64,000 bases of DNA from Azadirachta indica (lineage: Eukaryota; Streptophyta; Magnoliopsida; Sapindales; Meliaceae), in assembly GCA_022749755.1 (NCBI GenBank), contig CM040452.1, positions 18,246,350-18,310,349 of the forward strand. Reading direction: 5' to 3'. The notes under the pieces were generated by a model. The model saw only the letters and a program-made list of their open reading frames with translations, searched no databases and was not told the origin of the DNA. A program made the position numbers and the translations under genes. Numbering within the stretch: position 1 is the stretch's first letter; each line of letters begins with the position of its first letter. Below are positions 13,651-24,478 of this stretch, one piece after another.

Positions 13651-14462
13651 TGAATACAATTTCAGCGAATTCTTGTGTATGAGAACAAACGACATATCAG
13701 CAATTAAGTTTATTTCATGATCAACCTTCATGTTTCGTACTGTTGCTTATAATCATTGCTGCACTTCGAAACAGTATTAATAACCAAGTTGCTGCCGTTG
13801 CTTCTAGTTGATAGTATTCACAGAAGCAAAATTTAGATTGCATACTCTGGCTTTTACAACTGTCTCTTGGACATTGTTATGGGTGTAAATCTGCAGTTGT
13901 AGTGCTTCATTTGGAGTGAAAGGGATTTTATTAATGTTCCAATGAAAAAAAAAAAAAAAAGAAAGCTCTCCCCTCTGAAATAGATAATTATGTTTGACAT
14001 GATAATTAATAGTTGCCTGAAGTTGAAAGTCGAGCATTCACGGTAAATTAGTATTCCGACTTGGAGAAGTCCGAGGACCCAAGGATATACTCAACACGTT
14101 AAACTGTGATTGACAGCGATTTAGCCTTTAATCTGTTTAACCATGGATTTTTGTTCTATGATATTATGATAAGCATTTATCAACCAATCTTGAAATTTAA
14201 TTTGAATTTTGAGTGAAAATCCCAATTGCAAAGCCACCTGTCCCAAATCACTGAACTTTGTGGGTGAGATCAGTAAGCATCCTTGATTTAGCTATCTGTG
14301 GTGGTTTTTTCATTGTAGTTGAAAGAAAATGAAAGAAAGCTTTCCTTTACAGAAAATAGTTGCGACCTTTGAGTGTTCCAATCCTGTCAAAATCTTTCTG
14401 GCATATAAATAATTAAGAAAGATTAATTATGCAATATATTACTTGTGATCAGGGAGAGCTCC
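13651..14462. other. Intergenic, no gene seen
   Basis: AT-rich sequence with a poly(A) run near 13945-13961. No coding frame or recognisable repeat boundary was found. Confidence 0.5.
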
Positions 14463-16177
14463 TATAACAACCCAACCTGTTAAAATTATTATCCACTTTG
14501 AGTACATAATTCATTACAGTCTTATTTTTGTATTTTTCAACTCAAAACACATTTATTGGGGTTGGAACATGTTGGCTTATATGCTTAGTATCTCTCGTGT
14601 TTTACTTGTAATGCGATGTTTTTATATAGAGAATGGAAGGACAATAAATTAATTTACTTTTCAAATTTAAAATTAAGATTTAATTATAATTGAATAAGAT
14701 AGATAATAATTTTAATTTAAGAATTTAAATTTAAATTTAAGAATTTAAATTTAAATTTTAAAATTAGGATTTATGATTTTGATAGATTAATTTATTTGAT
14801 TTTTAAAGTTAAATTTTAGATTTTGAAATTAAGATTTATGATTTTGATTAATTAGTTTATTTGATTTTTGAATTGAATATTAAGTTATCACTTTTGAATT
14901 TGAAAGCTAATTTTTAGTTATAAATAATTACAAGTATCTCACTTTACACTATAACTTTCACTTTACAAATTTATTTGATACTCTTTAAAAAATTTTCTCT
15001 TTAAGTTTTACATCTTTTTAAGATTTAATCAAAAGAAGTCTTTAAAAGTGTAACTAATTTGGAAAGTAGATGGCTTATTATTGAGTATAGAGGAATTTTA
15101 TTGGCTTGTTATTATTTTGAGGTAAGTAGATTTATACTTAATGTATTGTAATCAAATGCTTAAAACAAAAAAATTGATGACAATTGTAAGCATAAATATG
15201 TTTATAAAAGATGGGGTTGTTTCATGCATTTGTTTCAAGTAAGTTTTTTTATAAAGTAAATTTTGAATTTTCTTAGTTTGTATCATTTTCATGGTTTTAA
15301 GTAAAATAAAACTTGATTTATGTTAATTAGTTTACTAAAAAATTGTGTCTTTTCTCATCTTATTAATGTTTCTTAAATGAGATTAATGTTTTTTTAAATG
15401 CATATTTTAGCTTAAAAGAAATTTATTTTACTTGTACTTAAATTGTTTAATTACCAAACCATAAAGTGTATTATTTACTTATCAACACTTTTCAGGTGGC
15501 TACAAATCTATTTTTTTCATACACTAGTTTTAAAATTGATTATTAGTTATATTTTTTCATATAAATTATTGAATGTATTACATAGTTGAATATATGAAAT
15601 AAATGTTACTGAATCTATTGTATATGAAAAGTCATATTTAGTAATTAATGTATAGCTAATTGTTTATAGTAACTATTTTTGTTATTATTATCGACTGACT
15701 AGCTGAGTTACTGTTTATGCACTTATTGACTGTTAATGATCGAAATTTCGGGGTATAAATGTACTGAATTATTATAAATGAGATATCAAGATACTGGTGA
15801 TGTTATAAAATATAAGTTAAATATATTGTTAAATGTGTTGTTGCATATTAAAATTTTATAAATTCTTTCATGTTTTAGTTTATTAAATGTGAAGTTCATG
15901 CTTACATATTATTGAATGTTTCTACCAAAATAAGAATTTGTTTATTTAGTTATAATATTATTGTTCTTAAAATTAATATTTTATAATTATTTTTTTTACT
16001 ATTTATTTACAATTTTATGTATAAATTTACTTACTGAGTAGGTGGCTCACTTTTCGTCATTACTATTTTGTAGATTAAGGTATAAATAAAAGATTGACAG
16101 AGGTTTAGACCTTAACTAGTTTAGAGATTAGAATATTTTGTAATAAGGAATATTTAGCTTTTGCCTAGGGTGCCACA
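14463..16177 (-). mobile_element. TRIM LTR split by a gypsy LTR
   Basis: 14463-14606 is most of a minus-strand TRIM LTR (TATAACAACCC start, then the CAACTCAAAACACATTTA region, ending in CTCTCGTGTTTTAC). 16161-16177 is its last piece (TTGCCTAGGGTGCCACA). Compared with other copies, only about 12 bp are missing at the junction. The interruption, 14607-16160, is a gypsy-family LTR, so the insertion is younger than the TRIM copy. Confidence 0.75.
14607..16160 (+). mobile_element. Gypsy-family LTR, 3' end truncated
   Basis: It begins TGTAATGCGATG and follows the same sequence as the 5' LTR at 34192: TTATATAG-GAATGGAAG, repeated TTTGATTTTTGAA blocks, TATAAATA near 14919, GGCTACAAATCTATTTT, and the TAGTGTA/CGACTGACTAG block. 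The match stops after TATTTAGCTT at 16160, so about 190 bp of the LTR end are gone. No internal coding region is attached. Confidence 0.82.
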
Positions 16178-16862
16178 TACATTCCCCTTTAAGGACTCAA
16201 TGTCCATGTGGAGGTTTGCATCTCTTTCATGCTTTGCCAACGTGGAATTTGCTTATGGTGCCACACATGCCCCTTTTTAGGGACTTAGCGTTCTCGTTAA
16301 GATTTACATCTCTCTTATGCTTTACTGATGTGAGATTTGCTTAAAGTGCCATATAGGCCCCCTTTTAAGGACTCAGTATGGGTTCCACATACACCTCCTC
16401 TTAAGAACTCAACGTCCTCGCTGAGGTTTGTATCTCTCTCGTGCTTTGCTGATATGAGATTTGCCTAGGGTGCAACATACGCCTCTTTTTGATGACTCAG
16501 CATCCTCGCTGAGGTTTGCATCTCTCTCGTGCTTTACTGATGTGGGATTTGCTTAAAATGCCATATAGGCCCTCCTTTAGGGACTAAGCTTGGGTTCCAC
16601 ATATGCTCTTTCTTAGGGACTCAACATCCTTGCTAAGGTTTGCATCTTTCTCGTGATTTGTTGATATGGATTTGCATAAGGTATCACATATGTCCTCTTT
16701 TAGGGACTCAACATCCTCGCTGAAGTTTGTATCTCTCTTTTGCTTTATCGATATGAGATTTGCCTAGAGTGCCATATAAGCCGTCCTTAGAGACTTAACA
16801 TCCTCGTGAAGGTTTACCCCATCATCGCTCAAGATGACACATAAAGTACCTCTGATACTAAC
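16178..16862 (-). repeat. Higher-order tandem repeat (88+88+36 bp) made from TRIM pieces
   Basis: Units end at CCACA/CCATA-type sites near 16177, 16265, 16353, 16389, 16477, 16565, 16602, 16687 and 16775, giving lengths 88, 88, 36, 88, 88, 37, about 85, 88. The second 88-mers share GCTTAAA-TGCCATATAGG and both 36-mers share GGGTTCCACA, so the true period is an A-B-C block of about 212 bp repeated twice, plus A-B. Each 88-mer joins the TRIM LTR end (CTCGTGCTTTGCTGATGTG...) to part of the TRIM internal region (GGACTCAGCGTCCTCGCTGA). It lacks the primer-binding site and the rest of the LTR. Confidence 0.8.
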
Positions 16863-17539
16863 TGTAATAAACCAGCGTACCAGAGATATTGTTTGCCTTA
16901 GACAGATGGTTCGTCACGATTTTATTTTCAAACTTTTTAACCTAAAAAGCGTTTACTGAGGGTTGGAGCATGTGGACTTATGTACCTAGTATCGCTTTCG
17001 TGCCTTGTTGATGTGGGATTTACTTAGGGTGTTACATATATCCAACATCTTTCCCGTCATTAAGGTTTCCCGCCATTGCTTAAGAGGATATACAGAGTCA
17101 CTCTGGTACTAATTATAACAACCTAACCTAGCCTATCAGAGATATTGTCTACCTTGGGCATACAGTCGTCACGGTTTTGTTTTCGAGTTTTTCAACCCAA
17201 AATGCGTTTACTAGAAGTTGGAGTATGCTAACTTATATATCCAATATCTCTCTCGTGCTTTGTTGATGTGGGATTTGCCTAGGGTGTCACATACGTCTTC
17301 CCTTAAAGACCCAGCATTTTTGTTGAGATTTGCCGCACCATCGTTCGAGAGGACATGTGGAGTGGCTCTGATACTAATTGTAATAGCTTAGCCCACTAGA
17401 TATATTATCCATAGCTCATTACAGTTTTATTTTCAGGCTTTTCAGCCTAAAATGCATCTACTGAGAGTTGGAGCATGCTGACTTATATACCCAATATCTC
17501 TCTCACTTTGTCGATGTGCGATTTGATAAGGTATCATAT
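16863..17539 (-). mobile_element. Three TRIM LTRs in tandem with two short internal regions
   Basis: Minus-oriented LTRs lie at about 16863-17036, 17114-17291 and 17379-17539 (161-178 bp). Each starts TGTAA/TATAA, carries the AGAGATATTGT and CATGCTGACTTATAT blocks, and ends GGGTGTTACA or GTGTCACA. The 70-90 bp internal regions contain CTCTGATACTAATT or CTCTGGTACTAATT, the reverse complement of an initiator-Met tRNA primer-binding site (TGGTATCAGAG). They also carry a pyrimidine-rich end matching a polypurine tract on the other strand. No coding capacity. Confidence 0.8.
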
Positions 17540-18068
17540 ACAAAGCTTAACTTATCATAGAAACATTAATATTAACTACTAAAATTTTTCAATGAGCAAA
17601 GGTCAAGCTGAAATATTTGTTGGATATTGAAAACCTTCATGAACACCTATATCAAATGTCTCAAACAACTTAGAGAACTTGTCAACACCACAACTTTTGA
17701 TTATTTAGTCTATTATAATTCTTCAATAAAATCCTTTGACATCATATAATAATTTCAATCAAATCTTTGCATGTATACATCATTTATTAACTTTTAAAAA
17801 TCACAATACAAGTGCATTTTATTTGACATAATATATATATAAAAGGTAGATATGTCATTAAATTGGTTTTTTTTTAATAATGCCTGACTGAAAGTTTTGG
17901 GACTTCGAAACAAACTTCTCATTATCACAGATGAATCCTTTAGAACTAATTGTAGTAGCTGGTAATGACAGCTTAATGCTATAGAAAAAAATTGAAGACT
18001 TGAAGAATTAGAGGACGGGAAGACACGCCATTCGTAAATGTATGAGAAAATGCTAGAGTTTTGGGAGC
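17540..18068. other. Spacer between TRIM LTRs
   Basis: AT-rich DNA unlike the flanking TRIM sequence. An open minus frame at 17794-18159 runs out of it into TRIM sequence and has no recognisable domain. Origin unknown. Confidence 0.45.
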
Positions 18069-18873
18069 TGTAATAGCTCAGGCTACCAGCGATATTGTTT
18101 GCTTTGAGCACACAATGTCTCACTGAGGCTACCAGCGATATTGTTTGCTTTGAGCACATAATGTCTCACTGTTTTATTTTCAGATTTTTTAACTTGAAAA
18201 ACATGTTTACTAGGATTTAGAGCATGTCGAATTATATATCCAACATCTCTCCTGTGCTTTATCAATGTGGGATTTGCCTAAAGTGTCACATACACCTTTC
18301 TTAGGGACTCATCATGGTTTTATTTTTGGGCTTTTCAACCCAAAATGCATCTATTAAATGTTGAAGCATGCAAACTTATATGCCTAACTTCTCTCCCGTG
18401 CTTTGCCAATATGAGATTTGCCTAGAGTGTTACATACACCCAACATTTCTTTCGTGCTTTGTCAATAAAAGATTTGCTTAAAGTGTAGTGCTATTGCAAT
18501 GTAGGATTTACCTAAGGTGTCATATACACCCAGCTTCTTTTTCGTGTTTTGTCAATGAAAGATTTGGCTAAGGGGTAGTGCTATACTGATGTGAGACTTA
18601 CCTAGGGTGTCACATATACCCCCTTAAAGATTCAGCGTCTTCGCTAAGGTTTATCCCACCACTGCTTAAGAAGACACGTGGAGTTGCTCTGATACCAATT
18701 GTAATAGCCTAACCTATTAGAGATATTGTTCGCTTTGAGCACATAAGTCGTCATGGTTTTGTTTTCGGGTTTTTCTACCTAAAATGCATCTACTGGAGAT
18801 TGGAGCATGTTGATTTATGTAAGCAACATCTTTCCTGTGTTTTGTCGATGTAGGATTTGTCTAAGATGTCACA
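18069..18873 (-). mobile_element. Further minus-strand TRIM copies with internal duplications
   Basis: The LTR at 18069-18290 contains a 46-bp tandem duplication (18081-18126 and 18127-18172). A partial LTR follows at about 18305-18437, then three short repeats of the LTR-end segment (18440-18610). An internal region carries GCTCTGATACCAATT at about 18685-18699, the best preserved primer-binding site (reverse strand). The final LTR is 18700-18873, ending GATGTCACA. Confidence 0.75.
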
Positions 18874-18879
18874 TAGTAT

Positions 18880-19010
18880 CATCTTTAACCCGAATGATTC
18901 TGTCATTTTCAAAACAGAAAGGTCATCTTTAATCGGATGACTCGGTTATAATAGAAACAGAATTGCCATCTTTAACTCGGATCACTCCAACATAATAAAA
19001 ACATAATTAC
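18880..19010. repeat. Three-copy ~43-bp tandem repeat at the centre of the TRIM cluster
   Basis: ATCTTTAA blocks at 18881, 18925 and 18968 are each followed by a GATGACTC-like then an ATAATA-AAACA-like segment. They lie between the minus-oriented and plus-oriented TRIM halves. Confidence 0.6.
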
Positions 19011-19240
19011 CAATAAATAATGAACATGTTATCATTTAATGTAACATAATAGTTGCATTTACTTTTAAGACATTTAATATACTTCACAAAATAGTTTGTA
19101 AAATAAATTTTTTATAAAATAACAATAATTTGGTAACTCACAACATTAAAGACATTCAAATTACAAAAAAAATCCAAATATATCATGAATAGAATTAAGA
19201 AACCATGAAGGGTTATGTGCCCAAAGCGAAAAATATGTCT
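19011..19240. other. AT-rich spacer between inverted TRIM halves
   Basis: No gene. It leads into ATGTGCCCAAAGCG at about 19215, the end segment of a plus-oriented TRIM LTR. Confidence 0.5.
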
Positions 19241-21453
19241 AGTGAGCTGGGCTGTTACAATTGGTATAAGAGTCACTTCACTTGTTTTCTTGACAATGGT
19301 GGGGCAAACCTTAGCGAGGATGTTGAGTCCCTAAATGGGATGTATGTGATAGCTTAGGCAAATCTCACATTGGCAAAGCACGAGAGAGATGTTAGATAAA
19401 TAAGTCGGCATGCTCTAATCCCCAATAAACGCGTTGTAGGTTGAAAAGCATGAAAATAAAATCATGACTAGTTGGTGCCCAAAGCGAATAATATCTTTGG
19501 TAGGTTAGATTGTTATAATTAGTATTAGAGCTACTATGCGTATCCTATTGAGCGATGGTGGGGTAAACATAAGTAAGGACGCTGAGTCCCTAAGGTGAGG
19601 TGTATGTGAAATCCTAGACAAATCCTATATCGGTAAAGCATGGGAGAAATGTTGTATGGAGCAAGCTTAAGCGAGGACGCTGATTCCCTAAAATGATGTA
19701 TATGTGACAGCTTAGGCAAATTCTACATTAACAAAGCACATGAGAGATGCTAGGTGTATGTGACTCCTTAGGTTAATTTTGCATTGACAAAGCATAGAAG
19801 AGATGTTAAGTGTATGTGACACCTTAGGCAAATCCCACATTCTTAAAGATATGTTAAGTATATAAGTCAGTATACTTCAACCCCTAGTAGACACATTTTT
19901 GGTTGAGAAACCTAAAAATAAAAGCTTGACAGCCCGTATGTCTAAAATAAACAATATCTCTAGTGGGCTGAGCAGTTATAGTTAGTATTAAAGTCATTCT
20001 AAGTGTCTTTTTGAGTGACAATAGAGCAAACCTTAGCGTAACTGTAAAATAGCCATTTTAGGTGTCTTCTTGAGTGACGATGTGGCAAACCTTAGTGAGG
20101 ATGCTGAGTTCCCGTATTAGCAAAATATGAGAGAGATGATAGGTGTATGTGACACCTTAGGCGAATGCCGTATTTGTAAAACACAAGGATGCTGACTTTT
20201 CGCATTGGCAAAGCATGAGAGAGATGATGGGTGTATGTGACACTCTCTGTAAATCTCACATTGGCAATGGGAGATACACTAGATGTATATGACAGCCTAA
20301 GCAAATTCCACATTCGTATAGCATGGGAGAGATGTTGGGTATATAAGTCAATATACTAAGTTTTTGTATCGGCAATGCATGGTGGTAGGTGTATATGACA
20401 CCCTAAACAAATCCTACATTGGCAACAAGAGAGATGTTGCGTGTATGTGACACCCTAGGCAAACTCTATATTGGCAAAGCATAGGAGAGATGTTGGATAT
20501 ATAAGTTAGCATACTTCAACCCTCAATAAATATGTTTTGGGTTAAAAAGCCTGAAAATAAAATCGTGGACTATGTGCCCAAAGTTGACAATATATTTGGT
20601 GGGCTGGGTTGTTACAATTGTATTATAACCACTCTACGTGTCCTTTTAAACGATGGTGGGGTAAATCTTAGCGAGAAAGTTGAGTCCTTTAGGGGGGTGT
20701 ATGTGACATCTTAGGCAAATCCCACATCAACAATGTATAGGAGAGATGCTGGGTATATAAGTTAGCATGTTTTAACCCTTAGTGATAAGCTGTGTGCTCA
20801 AAGTGGACAATATCTCTAATGGACTAGACTATTACAATTGATATCAAAGCTACTATGGTTGGGCAAATCTCAAGGACGCTGAGTCCCTAAGCAAACCTTG
20901 AGGACGTTGAGTCCTTAAAGAGGGATCTATGTTACACCTTAGACAAATACCACATTAGCAAGCATACTCCAACCTCTAGTAGGCGCATTTTGTCTTGAAA
21001 AACCTAAAAATAAAACCACATTGGTGAGCACACTTCAACCCCTAATAGACATGTTTTGGGTTAAAAAGCCTGAAAATTAAACCATCCCTAAGAAGGGACG
21101 CATAGTGACACCGTATGCGAATGTCATATCGGCAAGCATACTCTAACCTCCAATAAATGCATTTTGAGTTGGAAAGTTTGAAAATAAAACTCCATTGACG
21201 AACACGCTCCAACCTTAGTAGACGCATTTTGAGTTGAAAAGTCTGAAAATAAAATCATGATGGGTTATTTGCCCAAAGCAAACAATATCTTTGATTGGCT
21301 GGACTGTTACAATTAGTATTCAAGCCACTCCGCATCTCTTTTTGTGCAATAGTGGAGTAAACCTAAGCAAGGACATTAAGTCCCTAAGAGGGTGTGTATG
21401 TGATAATTTAGACAAATCCCACTTCGGTAAAGCACGAGAGAGATGTTGGGTAT
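19241..21453 (+). mobile_element. Plus-strand TRIM array
   Basis: The same element as 16863-18873 but in forward orientation. LTRs include 19345-19517, 20446-20616 and 20702-20836, with more partial copies; a last truncated one begins at 21399. They run TGTGACA...CTGTTACA. Behind the LTR ends lie decayed primer sites such as ATTGGTATAAGAG (about 19260) and ATTGATATCAAAGC (about 20840). The internal part CAAACCTTAGCGAGGATG..GAGTCCCTAA leads to a purine-rich end before the next LTR. The unit has the size and parts of a TRIM: two LTRs of about 170 bp, an internal region of about 85 bp, a tRNA-Met primer site and no ORF. Confidence 0.78.
19600..20500 (+). repeat. Amplified TRIM LTR-start units (~50-90 bp)
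   Basis: TGTGACA-type LTR starts followed by TTAGGCAAAT..CACATTGGCAAAGCA..GAGAGATG recur near 19607, 19688, 19748, 19812, 20146, 20238, 20288, 20393 and 20446. The rest of the LTR is often missing. This part of the element has multiplied on its own, paralleling the 88-bp units on the other strand. Confidence 0.7.
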
Positions 21454-21774
21454 ACATGTAATACTCAAATTTTCACTGTATTATGTAAATAATACAAATG
21501 ATTGAAAGTTTACGAGACAACTATATTTACTTTTGGTGGAGTTTACTTATTATGAACGAATATATGTATTTTCGAAAAGAATGGAATTATTGGATAATAG
21601 GAATTTTATTATGAGTCAAAAGTATAGAAGGAAATGTTAAAAGAGTTGAGTGATACTTCACATAATGTGCAGTATAGGTTAAATGAGTTTGTAATCGAAG
21701 TTCCTATTCTTTTAGGCCATAGATTAAAAAGAAAAAGAAAAGAAAAGGGAAGAAGAAAAGAGAAAAAATCAAAG
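21454..21774. other. Spacer, purine-rich near its end
   Basis: No gene. From about 21726 it becomes an A/G-rich tract, which continues beyond the CACTA element at 24479, so the transposon landed in a purine tract. Confidence 0.5.
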
Positions 21775-21777
21775 GGA

Positions 21778-24475
21778 CATTACAACAAATATGGGCAATA
21801 GTAGCATTTTATGGTAGCATTTTTTTTTATAATGTTACTAAATATTAGTTGGTTGTAGCATTTCTAGAAAAGTGCTCTAAATAAATGTTAAAGTAATAAT
21901 ATTTTTTATTGTATTATATTTGATATTCAATTTGTAGCATTTTTATTAATGTTATGTATAACATTAATTATTGTAACATTAAAATAATGCTACCAAATAA
22001 CTTATTTTTTAGTGATATTGAAAGAATGTTACAAAATTTGGTCCAAATTGTTTAGAGGGAAAATATATTAGACCGCCAAAATTAAAATCTCAAATATATT
22101 TTTATTATTAAATATTAAAAGGTTGATAAAATTTTTCATTTTTATTTCTAACGTTGAAAAATAACAAAATCCCTACTCCATCTCTTTTTCCATCCAATTT
22201 TTTACGGAGAAGTTGGTGCTTGGCATCCCTCTGTTTCAAGCAAATTTGATAAAATTTCCTCCAATTTTTCTTGGCAAAATCCCTTTGTCTTCCACCTTTG
22301 CAGTAAGAGTTACCTTAATTGAATGCTTAACTAATAGATAGAATGATTTCTCCCACGCCAGTTAACTGGTCGAGACGAAGCTACTGCATTCGACTTTACT
22401 GCCTTCAAAATCGTGGTTTCAGCTCGTGCTCTCAATTTCTCGAGTAAAAAAGGCCAGCCTTTAATTCCATTCTAATCAGAGAGGCGATTAAAGGCTAGGT
22501 CCAGACCGCTGAAGGGACATAACTGCACAGAGAGGAAATGATGAGCCAATGGTATCATCTATTATACCACAATCATCTAATTTCGAATTGAAATGAATAA
22601 ATCAGTGCTCAGTACTGTAGATAAATAGATTAGTTAAATTTGAAGCCAAGAACTCAGTAGGTACTAGCAAAATAATGCCTAACATATAATACCTGCGTGC
22701 ATTTTGTATGATTTCATGACTTACTAATACTAATTACCAATTACGAGATACTGAGCATTACCCAATATACCACTCAATGTACGATGATTATCTCTAGATG
22801 AAAAAGTTTGGAGACACAATGTTCTAAAGACATGCTGCAGGTTTGTAATTAGATTTTAATTTAGAGCTAAAATGATATAAATTTCCTAAAAGAAGAGTAT
22901 TTGAAGTGTTAAGTGCAGTCGATCCTCTAGAAGTCCCATCCTACATTGAGTTGAGCATTTCACCATTTTACATAGAATAAATAATTCAAAACTTATAATT
23001 ATATTATTTATTCTACCCACCATAACACATCCAAGAATCTACCCACCATAGGCTGTCAAGTTGTATTGATACTTTACAAATCTAAAATCATGTGATATTT
23101 TACTTTAGCCTGCCTGTTGAGCTCACTTTTTATTTCTCTTTATTCTTTTCTTGACAAAAAAAAAAGTTGTAAGTGTTTGGTGTTTAATAGCCCTTTAGCT
23201 AGCAGATGATGAGCTGTTGCCTTTTAACTATCTCTCGTATGCTTTTGAGCTTTAGGTACGTTAACTTTCAACATATATTAATTGGTACATACAATCCTAT
23301 ACAATATAAGCAAATATAACTGAGCCTAGAGGCAAATACTAAGATGCAATTCAATAATTCACAATAATAGAAAAGTGCAAGGGAATTTGAGAATGAGGTC
23401 TCTGGTAAGGGAAGAAGCCTATTGCCTTGTTCAATTCTACTGAAGAATTAGCAAAAAGAGCCGCCAAAATTGATAATGAGAAAAAGGTATCAATTAATTA
23501 TCAAATTCAAGATTGGGCATCGACACGAAAAAAAGGCTAATGATGACAGAGCCGGCATTTATAGATAGAGATGGACTATCTTTGGACGGCCATAGTGCAA
23601 GCATTTGGTACATTTTCCTGTAAGTAACATTCTAAATTTTTTCCTCTGTCATTTTGTTGCTTCTTTAATATTGTTAAGAAAACAAGTTTCATAGCAAAAC
23701 AATAGCACAGAAACATCCAAACATAAGCTATCTGATTATAATTGAACTCTTGGTTAACCCTTATCCAATTTCTTTTTGGTTTGATATCTGATTGTTGATT
23801 TTGAGCTATAGTTTTCATTTTAAATAATTTTCTCCACCTTTTAGGAACCACCTAATGTTTTTGTCATAATGAATATGGTTGGCGTTAAGGCTACTGACAT
23901 CTAAACAAGTCCTTTTGGATGTTTGGATTGTCTTTGCTACTGTGTTTTTATGCTACAAGTTTATGGTTATTTTAGCGATTTGGTTTTATGCTACTTAATT
24001 TGCTTGTACTGCTATTTTTTCCTGCTAGTCTTTACTGGATTTTATGGTGTTGTTGCTGCTGTGTTTCCTGCTATTTGCAAGTATCATTTGCATTTTTTCC
24101 TGAAGTTTTCTACTGTTGCTACTATTTGCAATTTTATTGCTGGGAAGCTATTTTTTGGTGCTTCTTACCGCTTTTGTGTTGATGTTTCAGTTGCTCTGAT
24201 GCTGAGAGATGAAGTTTTTACTATCTTGCTGTTTTAGGCTTCTTGTGTTGCTGTATTGCTGTAGTTTCAGCCAATATTGCTTGCTGTTTTGGACAAATTG
24301 AAGACAACATAGTATTAGGGAACAAAAATATATACCTTTTTGTATATATTTTGTGTACTTTGAGCTTTATTAAAAAGTTTTAGTTGCGTTGGTTAACGTA
24401 ACATTGGCCAAAATGCTATCACAAACGTATGGTAGCATTTTTCGTACGTTATCGTATATGACTTTTCTTGTAATG
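21778..24475. mobile_element. Non-autonomous CACTA-type DNA transposon
   Basis: The left end is CATTACAACAAATATG; the right end, reverse-complemented, is CATTACAAGAAAAGTC, close to the plant CACTA terminus CACTACAAGAAA. It is flanked by a perfect 3-bp duplication, GGA (21775-21777 and 24476-24478), as expected for En/Spm elements. Subterminal GTAGCATTT/AATGCTAC motifs recur at both ends (21801-22000 and about 24410-24440), as transposase-binding repeats do. The 2,698-bp body has no transposase. The open plus frame at 23923-24237 is low-complexity TGCTRC/TGCTGT repeat. The segment 22290-22560 is less AT-rich and could be captured host sequence. Confidence 0.82.
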
Positions 24476-24478
24476 GGA

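Noticed and set aside
16178..16862. CRISPR-like array of regular repeats
   Set aside because: Repeats have no constant repeat/variable spacer structure, and this is plant nuclear DNA; they are TRIM-derived tandem units.
16863..21453. Cassandra TRIM (5S rRNA-containing)
   Set aside because: I looked for 5S promoter-like sequence in the LTRs and found none, although size and architecture are TRIM-like.
23923..24237. 104-codon open frame inside the CACTA element
   Set aside because: Cys/Phe/Leu-rich reading of TGCTGT/TGCTAC repeats; it looks like subterminal repeat sequence, not a protein.
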